Part shown: one piece after another, positions 1 through 5,578 of the stretch
Layout of the letters: every line of letters begins with the position of its first letter
How positions within the stretch are numbered: the stretch's first letter is position 1
Assembly (NCBI GenBank): GCA_026981635.1
Contig: JALSIF010000018.1
Span: forward strand, 1 to 6,376
Direction: 5' to 3'
Length of the DNA: 6,376 bases
DNA from: a bacterium
GTDB taxonomy: Bacteria > 4484-113 > JALSIF01
Translations under genes and position numbers: made by a program
The notes under the pieces: generated by a model
What the model saw: the letters and a program-made list of their open reading frames with translations, nothing else
What the model was told of the DNA's origin: nothing
Database searches by the model: none

Positions 1-359
1 TCCAGGCTGTAGTGGTTACGCACCGGATCCAGGAAGATGTGGACGATAACCGGGCCGTAGTCAACTGCGACCCAGTCGGCCTCCAGCTCCTCCTGGACCG
101 CGTAGGGGAGTATACCACGCCCCGCAACCTCTTCAAGCATGTGCTCGGCCAGGGTGCGGTTGTGGAGTAGGGAGGTCCCTGAGGCGATTACCATCGCATC
201 AAGGAAGTCCACCACCCCCCGCATGTCGAGCACCGTGATGCGTTCCGCCTTGTGGGCGTCAAAGCTCTCCACAATGAGGCCGACCAGCTCTCTCAGTTGG
301 AGGTTGTCAGGGGCAAAACTATCCGGCAGCAGGTTTGCCGTGCGCTCCTCAGTCTTCAT
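1..359 (-). CDS. rsfS: Ribosomal silencing factor RsfS (partial, C-terminus beyond window edge)
   Basis: RsfS (DUF143/Iojap family) binds ribosomal protein uL14 (L14) on the free large subunit and blocks joining with the small subunit, which lowers translation under nutrient limitation. I translated the minus strand from the ATG at 359-357. It gives 119 complete codons, open to the window edge, so only the last few residues are missing. Family hallmarks are VIASGTS at residues 57-63 and DWVAVDYGPVIVHIF at 95-109, followed by the DPVRNHYSL segment at the break. The first 18 or so residues are a non-conserved extension before the first helix. It is the last gene of the minus-strand unit, 31 nt after the LCP gene, matching the common order yqeK - LCP - rsfS. 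A purine-rich AAGAGGT lies 13 nt before the ATG, further than usual for an SD. The family assignment is secure; the exact start is less so. Confidence 0.93.
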   Translation of the reverse strand, partial: MKTEERTANLLPDSFAPDNLQLRELVGLIVESFDAHKAERITVLDMRGVVDFLDAMVIASGTSLLHNRTLAEHMLEEVAGRGILPYAVQEELEADWVAVDYGPVIVHIFLDPVRNHYSL

Positions 360-367
360 TCGTAGGA

Positions 368-373
368 ATTATA
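368..373 (-). promoter_or_regulatory. Perfect TATAAT -10-like hexamer just before rsfS
   Basis: The minus strand reads TATAAT at 373-368 in the 31-nt gap between the LCP gene and rsfS. A transcript from it would start around 361-362, almost at the rsfS ATG (359), giving a nearly leaderless mRNA. No good -35 is present: the best is GTGAAC at 394-389, three of six matches with a 15-nt spacer, and there is no TG extended -10. This may be a weak internal promoter or a chance A/T-rich patch in GC-rich DNA. Confidence 0.25.
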
Positions 374-390
374 CCTCTTAAAGCTACCGT

Positions 391-1515
391 TCACTTGCCT
401 TTACCCTCCCCCCTGTCCGCTTCCTTAACGGCATTCCCGGCCGCCTGTTCGGCGGGGCCCTCTTCCTGGGGCGAAGGAGGGGTCAGGTCATACAGCCAGG
501 TGCGAAGTCTTGTCAGCTCCTCGGAGGAGATCTCCTGGTAGCTTATTCCCTCAATCTCCACCGGCTCACCGAACTCAACCCGGCTGATCAACACCCGCTT
601 TTCCCGCGCCTGGGCGAAGTGGCGGGCGAGGGCATTTAGCTGGTCCAGGCTGAGATCGGTGTGGACTGACTGGTAGATCCGTGCCGCCACCCTTGGCAGG
701 CGGGGAAGGTTGCGCGGCCTTAGGGTCTGCTCAAAGAGGGCGGCAAGCAGCTTCTGCTGGCGTTGCATCCTCCCCAAGTCACCGAGGGAGTCGTAACGAA
801 AACGGGCATATTCCAACGCCTTTTGCCCACTAAGCCGCTGGCGACCGGGTTTCAGGTCAATCACAAGATCCTGGGCACGATCCACATAGTGCATGGGCTT
901 CTCCACCTCTAGGATGACCCCGCCGAGGGTATCAACTGCCCTGGCAAAGCCCTCAAAGTCAACTACCACGTAGTAGTCAATCTTGATACCCAGCAGGTTC
1001 TCCACCGTTTTTTTGGCCAGCTCCACCCTCCCGCGGGCGTAGGCATGGGCCAGTTTGTCCTCGCCTCCCGGCCATCCTTTGGCAGGGGGGATGTAGGTCC
1101 GTGTGTCGCGAGGTAGAGAGAGGAGTTTTATCACCGGTTCTTCGGTGGAGAAGGTCATAAGCATGACCGTATCGCTTCGGTGAGGTGGCTGCTGATCAAT
1201 CCCCAAAAGGAGTACGGTCACCTTCTCCTGGCCGGGGAAGGCTCGTTTGATGGGGGGAAGAGTGAAGTGGGAGCGAGAAAGCAATATGCCCCCAATCCCC
1301 ATTTTTCCTCCTAGGGTCCCTGGATGGGTGAAGGCATAGAAGGTGCCCACCATCAAAGTGACCATGAAGGAGAGGACGGTGATGGCCAGAAAGTAGGCGG
1401 CAAGTGGGTTGAGCCCGCGCAACCGTTGCCCTGCTGACCTGATCAGTCCTGCCACTTCACTCCTCAGGCGGCCAAGCAAGGGCGAAGGCTTCTGACTGGC
1501 GGCTAGCTTTCCCAC
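391..1515 (-). CDS. LytR-CpsA-Psr (LCP) family cell-wall polymer ligase
   Basis: LCP proteins are membrane-anchored enzymes that transfer anionic or capsular glycopolymers from undecaprenyl-phosphate carriers to peptidoglycan on the outer face of the membrane. The 374-residue product has a basic N-terminal cytoplasmic segment, one transmembrane helix at about 39-62, then the LCP domain at about 98-265. Visible signature residues are GID with D107, RSDT at 113-116, LPRDT with R136 and D137, K154 and H157 (KLAHAYA), and the block R238-F-R240 to D246-R249-R252-QQ. These are the residues that hold the pyrophosphate and metal in characterised LCP enzymes. The last 30 residues are a charged, low-complexity tail rich in E, G and K. 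The start is a GTG inside the end of yqeK (13-nt overlap), with no clear SD, which suggests translational coupling. Length is typical for the family. The polymer attached cannot be read from the sequence. Confidence 0.93.
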   Translation of the reverse strand: MGKLAASQKPSPLLGRLRSEVAGLIRSAGQRLRGLNPLAAYFLAITVLSFMVTLMVGTFYAFTHPGTLGGKMGIGGILLSRSHFTLPPIKRAFPGQEKVTVLLLGIDQQPPHRSDTVMLMTFSTEEPVIKLLSLPRDTRTYIPPAKGWPGGEDKLAHAYARGRVELAKKTVENLLGIKIDYYVVVDFEGFARAVDTLGGVILEVEKPMHYVDRAQDLVIDLKPGRQRLSGQKALEYARFRYDSLGDLGRMQRQQKLLAALFEQTLRPRNLPRLPRVAARIYQSVHTDLSLDQLNALARHFAQAREKRVLISRVEFGEPVEIEGISYQEISSEELTRLRTWLYDLTPPSPQEEGPAEQAAGNAVKEADRGEGKGK

Positions 1516-2105
1516 GAGTATTGCTCGCGCAGGAGAGAGTTGTAGAACTCTATGGATTCGGGGGCGATTGGCGCCTCAAGCTCAAGCAGTCTGACCAGGG
1601 TTCGCCGAACTATTTCGTAGCAGGCGATCCCCAGATGGGTAAAGGCGTAGTCCCTGAGAAGCTCCACCTCGGGGTATTTGCGGTCCTCGCTCACCTTGTC
1701 GGCACAAAACAGAATCCTCCCCAGGGTGGTGAGGCGGGGCGAGCCGGTGGTATGAAACCGCACCGCCAGCTCAATCTCCGGGTCGTTCACCCCATAGTCC
1801 TCCCGAAGCCTCATCGCTCCCACGATGGCGTGCAGCAGCTTGGGGTTGCCCAGGGCGGCCTCCAGCTCCTCTTCCTTCCCCAACTTGCGGGCATAGTCGG
1901 CCAGTTTCTCCGGTGGCCAGTGCTTGCAGTTGTCGTGGAGCAGGGCGGCCAGCCTGGTCCGCTCCACCAGCTCGCTGGCGTGGGTCTCGGCCAGCCTTCC
2001 GGCCATCTCGGTCACCTCCAGCGTGTGGCGGAAGAGGGCCTCGGGGAGCTCCCCGGCCAGGCGCTGGACCAGCTCCTCAAACTTGTCCGTCTGGGGTAGA
2101 CCCAC
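1503..2105 (-). CDS. yqeK: YqeK-type HD-domain symmetrical Ap4A hydrolase
   Basis: YqeK enzymes are metal-dependent HD-domain phosphohydrolases that split diadenosine tetraphosphate symmetrically into two ADP, keeping this stress-associated nucleotide low. Numbered from the GTG at 2105, the 200-residue product shows the expected metal ligands in order: H27 (FRHTLEV), H57-D58 (ALLHDNCKHW), H92 (LLHAIVGAM), H118 (RFHTTG) and D136 (CADKVSEDR). B. subtilis YqeK is a little shorter, about 186 residues. The frame stays open upstream to 2333, but that extension is proline/arginine-rich, lies over the end of the preceding gene and has no family similarity, so I reject it. GTG 2105 is the only start codon in frame between the previous stop (2137) and the conserved core; its SD is poor (TTAGAG). 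The stop at 1503 overlaps the LCP gene start. Unusually, nadD is not directly upstream. Confidence 0.9.
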   Translation of the reverse strand: MGLPQTDKFEELVQRLAGELPEALFRHTLEVTEMAGRLAETHASELVERTRLAALLHDNCKHWPPEKLADYARKLGKEEELEAALGNPKLLHAIVGAMRLREDYGVNDPEIELAVRFHTTGSPRLTTLGRILFCADKVSEDRKYPEVELLRDYAFTHLGIACYEIVRRTLVRLLELEAPIAPESIEFYNSLLREQYSWES

Positions 2106-2136
2106 CGAAAAAACTCTAACACAGCCCCCTGGGGGT

Positions 2137-2862
2137 CTAACGGCTGGGCAGGGTGGGGATCTCCTCGGTGGCCTCGGCAAAGGAGGACTGAGTTTCGGCA
2201 AACTCTTCCAGTCGGTCAAGCTCCCCGTAGCAGATGATCCGGTCACCCACCTGAATCCGATCTCCCCCGTGGGGTGCTCCCAAATAATCCCCATCAGCCC
2301 GATGAATACCCAGCACCAAGATCCCCTGCTCAAGGAGTCTCAACTCGCCCAGGCTCTTTCTCGCCAGGGGAGATCCTTCCCCCACCTTGAATGAGATGAT
2401 GCCGAAGCCGCGCTCTATTTCCAGCAGCTTGTAGTAGTCGTGGATGTGAAGTGGGGTAAAGCGGGAGAGGAGGCCTACAAACAGCTTTTGCATCCAGTTG
2501 TAGAGCGACTTGCTCTGGGCAAGTATGTAGAGTACGACTAGCAGAACCACCAGCACACCTATTCGCACCAGGAGCTGAGTGGTGGAAATGGTGGAGCCAA
2601 AGGAAAGAATCAGTGCTGCCACCACCGAAGCCAATCCCATGTTGCCTAGCAGAATGAGAATCCTGATGATTTTTCTCCGCAGGGGATGGGACATGACCAG
2701 CTCCGCCTCGCGGGTGGTGAAGCCGGTGCCGGTGTAGGCGGAGAAGGCCTGAAAGCTGGCCACGTCGGGACTCAGCCCGGTGAGGATGAGGGCGGCGGTG
2801 CCCACCCTTACGATGATCATGGAGATGAGCACCACCACAAAGATTGATACCACTTCAATCAT
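2137..2862 (-). CDS. Small membrane protein with K+-transporter-like pore motif and TrkA-C (RCK_C) domain
   Basis: The 241-residue product has a hydrophobic N-terminal half and a soluble C-terminal half. Helices are predicted by eye at about 4-28, 67-90 and 97-117. Between the first two lies YTGTGFTT (43-50), resembling the short selectivity-filter loops of the TrkH/KtrB/HKT superfamily, followed by the conserved-looking HPLRRK at 59-64. Residues about 146-225 look like an RCK_C/TrkA-C domain, the ligand-binding half of K+ channel and transporter gating modules, with ISFKVGEGSPLARKSLGEL and the GDRIICYG strand near its end. I see no NAD-binding RCK_N (Rossmann) domain. The likely role is ion, perhaps K+, transport or its regulation at the membrane; the substrate is inferred. 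It starts at ATG 2862, 24 nt after the permease stop, with no clear SD, and ends 31 nt before yqeK. The tail after 225 is acidic and probably disordered. Confidence 0.75.
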   Translation of the reverse strand: MIEVVSIFVVVLISMIIVRVGTAALILTGLSPDVASFQAFSAYTGTGFTTREAELVMSHPLRRKIIRILILLGNMGLASVVAALILSFGSTISTTQLLVRIGVLVVLLVVLYILAQSKSLYNWMQKLFVGLLSRFTPLHIHDYYKLLEIERGFGIISFKVGEGSPLARKSLGELRLLEQGILVLGIHRADGDYLGAPHGGDRIQVGDRIICYGELDRLEEFAETQSSFAEATEEIPTLPSR

Positions 2863-2886
2863 CTAGCGCCACAATGATTTTAAGCC

Positions 2887-4107
2887 CTACTCGTAGCGCA
2901 GTGCCTCAATGGGATCGGTAAAGGCCGCCCTCAGTGCCGGAGCGATACCAAACAGCACCCCTACCATCACCCCGAAGGCGAGCGCCCCAATCACCAGCCA
3001 GAAGGGGAAATAGGTCTCCCAGCCCACTCGCCGGGTTAGGTAGAAGGTGGCCCATACGCCCAGCCCCGCCCCGAGGAGGGAGCCCACCAGCGACTGGAGG
3101 ACAGCGTCCAGCAAAAACTGAAATAGGATGTCCCTCCGCCGCGCCCCGCACGCTTTGCGGATGCCGATTTCTCTGATCCGCTCAAGGACCGAAATGAGCA
3201 TCACATTGAGGATATTTATCCCCGCCACTATGAGGGCGATGGTCCCCACTGCCCCGACGATGATGGCAAAGATGCCGAAGGTCTTGTCCCGCAGGCGGGT
3301 GATGGTCTTGATGTCAAAGACGCTTACGTCAGGTGGGTCTTCCGGGCCCAACTGGTGGGCGGTGTGGAGGACCTTCCTCACCCTCTCCATCACCCCAGCC
3401 AAGTCTTCCCCGGGTTTGGTCCGTGCGAGGATGGTGTGCACGCCCCCAAGGCCGGTTAGCTCCATCGCCAGGGGGAGGGGAAGGTAGACCCGGTTGTCAA
3501 TGTCCTCAAAGATGATCTCGCCAGTGGGCTCCAGCACCCCCACCACCCTGAGGCTCCTGCCCATTAGCACCACCTCCCTCCCCACCGCGCCGCCGGAGGG
3601 AAACAGCTTGCCCGCCACGGTGGCACCAAGCACCGCAACCTCGGCCCTCCCTTCTTCCTCCTCCCGGGAGAAGAAGCGGCCCTGGCTGGTCTCCACCCGC
3701 CGAAATTGCTGGTAGTCGTGGGGAGCTCCCACCAGGGCGGTAAAGATCTGCCTCTTTCCCGCCCTCACCCAGACCGGAGCAATCAGGATTCCACCCGCAC
3801 TCTCCACCCCCTCAACCCCCCTTACCACCTCAATGTCTTTGGGACTTAGCATCCCCAGTGCGCTGGCCGGGTTTCCCCCCAGTGGTCCACCCTCAGTCTC
3901 AAAGTAGGGGGTGACAAAGAAGACTTCGGCCCCGATCTCGCGAAAGAGCTTGGCCGTCTGCTCACGGGCCGAGTAGGAGAAGCCTAGGAGAGCGATGATG
4001 TTTGCTACCCCAATGGCAATCCCCAGTACGGTAAGCCCGGTCTGCCAGGGGTGGGTAAGGAACCTCTGCAGGCTAAGCCGGATGAAACTGACCATCGGCC
4101 CGACCAT
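2887..4107 (-). CDS. MacB/FtsX-family ABC transporter permease
   Basis: This is the membrane subunit of a type VII (MacB-like) ABC transporter, a mechanotransmission family that exports peptides, antibiotics, lipoproteins or envelope material. From ATG 4107 the product has 406 residues: a transmembrane helix at about 22-44 (TVLGIAIGVANIIALLGF), a large extracytoplasmic MacB_PCD domain at about 45-275, then three helices at about 277-307, 329-356 and 368-390. The cytoplasmic loop has the classic LERIREIGIRKACGARRRDI (309-328), which contacts the ATPase, and the end is the family-typical IAPALRAAFTDPIEALRYE. The start is uncertain. ATG 4107 and ATG 4095 both fit family length. ATG 4215 (442 residues) has a better SD (AAGGGGAG) but adds a basic, low-similarity stretch spanning the strong hairpin at 4169-4193. 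No ATPase or periplasmic adaptor gene is adjacent in this window. It is probably the first gene of the minus-strand unit. Confidence 0.9.
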   Translation of the reverse strand: MVGPMVSFIRLSLQRFLTHPWQTGLTVLGIAIGVANIIALLGFSYSAREQTAKLFREIGAEVFFVTPYFETEGGPLGGNPASALGMLSPKDIEVVRGVEGVESAGGILIAPVWVRAGKRQIFTALVGAPHDYQQFRRVETSQGRFFSREEEEGRAEVAVLGATVAGKLFPSGGAVGREVVLMGRSLRVVGVLEPTGEIIFEDIDNRVYLPLPLAMELTGLGGVHTILARTKPGEDLAGVMERVRKVLHTAHQLGPEDPPDVSVFDIKTITRLRDKTFGIFAIIVGAVGTIALIVAGINILNVMLISVLERIREIGIRKACGARRRDILFQFLLDAVLQSLVGSLLGAGLGVWATFYLTRRVGWETYFPFWLVIGALAFGVMVGVLFGIAPALRAAFTDPIEALRYE

Positions 4108-4131
4108 CTTAGGACCGGGAGCTCGGCCGGT

Positions 4132-4159
4132 TTGAACACCCTGCCTCAGAGGGTAAAAG
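4132..4159 (+). promoter_or_regulatory. Weak candidate promoter for the sugar dehydrogenase gene
   Basis: TTGAAC (4132-4137), a 16-nt spacer and TAAAAG (4154-4159) give four of six matches to each sigma-70/sigma-A consensus hexamer. Transcription would begin near 4166, placing the 4169-4193 stem-loop at the extreme 5' end of a leader of about 90 nt. Such matches are common by chance, so this is a pointer only. Confidence 0.2.
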
Positions 4160-4203
4160 ATGAGTCTCGGGGGCAGAGCAGCTCTCTGCCCCCTCACTCT
4201 TTT
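4155..4203. repeat. Imperfect inverted repeat with a perfect 10-bp GC-rich stem (possible attenuator or operator)
   Basis: GGGGGCAGAG (4169-4178) and CTCTGCCCCC (4184-4193) are perfect inverted copies around the 5-nt loop CAGCT. A second pair, AAAAGA (4155-4160) and TCTTTT (4198-4203), is also inverted about the same centre, separated from the core by 8 and 4 nt. The element therefore looks like an intrinsic terminator in both directions, except that each T-tract is displaced from the stem. It sits between divergent genes, where a simple terminator has no obvious job. A leader attenuator, an mRNA-stabilising 5' stem-loop, or a DNA operator are the reasonable options. If the permease began at ATG 4215, this repeat would be inside its coding sequence. 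Confidence 0.7.
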
Positions 4204-4232
4204 GTAATCCTTCATAATCTCCCCTTGGTCAA
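4204..4232 (-). promoter_or_regulatory. Weak candidate promoter for the minus-strand operon
   Basis: On the minus strand TTGACC (4232-4227, five of six to the -35 consensus) is followed after 17 nt by GATTAC (4209-4204, only three of six to the -10). Transcription would begin near 4197, upstream of the permease starts at 4107/4095 and at the edge of the stem-loop, so the hairpin would lie in this leader too. If this promoter is real, the alternative permease start at ATG 4215 lies in its spacer and cannot be used from this transcript. Confidence 0.25.
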
Positions 4233-4258
4233 GCCATGAAACCGTGGGGTAAGGCGGC

Positions 4259-5563
4259 GTGAAAGACAGGCTCAAGGAGAAGTTTTCCCAACGCCAGGCG
4301 ACTGTCGGAGTCGTGGGGCTGGGCTATGTGGGCCTTCCCCTGGCGGTGCGCTTTGCCGAGGTGGGCTTTCGGGTAATCGGCCAGGACATCAGCCCCCAGG
4401 TAGTGGAGAAGCTCAGCAGGAGGGAGAACTACATCCCCGACGTGGATGATCAGCTCCTAAGGAGGGTTGTTGACGAAGGTCGCCTAACTGCCACCACCGA
4501 GCCCTCCGCCCTTGCCGAGGCCGACTCTGTTTCCATCTGCGTTCCCACTCCCCTGAGCAAGAGCCGCGAGCCCGACATGACCTATATCATGCAGGCCCTG
4601 GAAGCCCTGCGTCCCCACCTCCACCCCGGCATGCTGCTGGTGCTTGAAAGCACCACCTACCCCGGCACCACCGAAGACCTCATCGTCCCCCTGGTGGAAG
4701 AGGCGGGCTTTAAGGTTGGTGAGGAGGTGTTTGTCGCCTTCAGCCCGGAACGCATTGATCCGGGAAATCCCACCTTCAAGGTGCACAACACGCCCAAGGT
4801 GATAGGAGGGGTTACTCCCGCCTGCACCGAGCTGGCTAAGACCCTCTACAGCCAGGCCATAGAACAGGTGGTACCGGTCTCCACCAGCCGGGCGGCCGAG
4901 CTGGTGAAGCTTCTGGAAAACACCTTCCGCAACATAAACATCGGCTGGGCAAACGAGTTTGCCCTCATCTGCCGACGGCTGGGCGTGGATGTGTGGGAAG
5001 TGATTGATGCCGCCTCCACCAAGCCCTTTGGCTTTATGGCCTTCTACCCCGGACCGGGACTGGGAGGCCACTGTATTCCGGTTGACCCCCACTACCTCTC
5101 CTGGAAGCTGAAGACCGTGGGCTACACCTCCCGCTTCATCTCGGTGGCCGATGAGATAAATACCGAGATGCCCCACCACGTGGTGCTGCTTGCCATGGAG
5201 ACCCTAAACCGGGTGAAAAAGCCCCTTAAGGGCTCCCGCATCCTGCTGGTGGGGGCGGCCTACAAGCGAAACATTGGCGACACCCGCGAATCACCCTTCT
5301 TTCCCCTGGCCGACGGGCTTAAGCGGCGAGGGGCTGAGATCGCCTACCACGACCGGCTGGTTCCCCAGATAAGGCTCCTTGACGGCGAGGAGCTCACGAG
5401 CGTTGAGCTTGTTCCTGAGGTTCTCTCCCAGACCGACCTGGTGGTCATTGTCACTGACCACAGCTACATCAACTGGGAGGAGCTGGTCAGCCATGCTCCT
5501 CTGGTGCTGGACACTAGAAACGCCACCCGGGGCATCACCTCTTCCAACATCGTCCGCCTCTGA
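4259..5563 (+). CDS. wbpA: Nucleotide-sugar dehydrogenase, WbpA-type (probable UDP-N-acetylglucosamine 6-dehydrogenase)
   Basis: Enzymes of this family oxidise the C6 hydroxyl of a UDP-sugar to a carboxylate with two NAD+ per turnover, via a thioester on a cysteine, in the cytoplasm. The 434-residue product matches the usual length. It has an N-terminal Rossmann domain with GLGYVG at 20-25, ESTTYPGTTEDL at 130-141, SPERIDPGN at 162-170, the central helix with K217 and N221 (ELVKLLENTFRNINIG), the catalytic C272 in GGHCIPVDP, and a C-terminal UDP-binding domain with GAAYKRNIGDTRESP at 332-346. The wording FYPGPGLGGHCIPVDPHYLSWK around the cysteine, and ESTTYPGTTEDL, are typical of the WbpA branch acting on UDP-GlcNAc rather than of UDP-glucose or UDP-ManNAc enzymes. 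Substrate choice remains inference. The start is GTG 4259 with a modest upstream TAAGGCGG. It heads the plus-strand unit, 15 nt before the next gene, and likely feeds an acidic surface polysaccharide. Confidence 0.9.
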   Translation: MKDRLKEKFSQRQATVGVVGLGYVGLPLAVRFAEVGFRVIGQDISPQVVEKLSRRENYIPDVDDQLLRRVVDEGRLTATTEPSALAEADSVSICVPTPLSKSREPDMTYIMQALEALRPHLHPGMLLVLESTTYPGTTEDLIVPLVEEAGFKVGEEVFVAFSPERIDPGNPTFKVHNTPKVIGGVTPACTELAKTLYSQAIEQVVPVSTSRAAELVKLLENTFRNINIGWANEFALICRRLGVDVWEVIDAASTKPFGFMAFYPGPGLGGHCIPVDPHYLSWKLKTVGYTSRFISVADEINTEMPHHVVLLAMETLNRVKKPLKGSRILLVGAAYKRNIGDTRESPFFPLADGLKRRGAEIAYHDRLVPQIRLLDGEELTSVELVPEVLSQTDLVVIVTDHSYINWEELVSHAPLVLDTRNATRGITSSNIVRL

Positions 5564-5578
5564 GGGTAAGATTGGCCC

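Noticed and set aside
139-381. 80-codon open frame on the plus strand.
   Set aside because: It is antisense to rsfS, whose conserved motifs are unmistakable, and is serine/arginine-rich with no domain.
1521-2099. 192-codon open frame on the plus strand.
   Set aside because: It is fully antisense to yqeK, whose HD motifs are clear; composition is biased (G, L, Q) and no domain is recognisable. GC-rich codon bias explains it.
2109-2139. Terminator-like stretch on the minus strand after the TrkA-C-like gene: CCCCCAGGGGG, then a T-run (2112-2107 region).
   Set aside because: The palindrome supports only about 4 bp of stem with a 3-nt loop, and the T-run is about 13 nt away and runs into the yqeK start. 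Not a convincing intrinsic terminator.
2106-2333. Upstream in-frame extension of yqeK to 2333, giving 276 residues.
   Set aside because: It overlaps the well-supported TrkA-C-like gene on the same strand, is proline/arginine-rich with no family similarity, and makes the protein far longer than known YqeK.
4236-4262. Eight-codon open frame (MKPWGKAA) whose stop overlaps the GTG of the dehydrogenase gene.
   Set aside because: It could be a coupled leader peptide, but it has no good SD, no regulatory codon run, and an ORF this short is expected by chance.
4484-5179. 231-codon open frame on the minus strand.
   Set aside because: It is antisense to the nucleotide-sugar dehydrogenase and is glycine/histidine-rich, as expected of a shadow frame.
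4259-5563. Assignment as UDP-glucose 6-dehydrogenase (Ugd/TuaD).
   Set aside because: The wording around the catalytic cysteine and the ESTTYPGTTEDL motif fit the WbpA branch better; UDP-glucose activity is not excluded without an assay.
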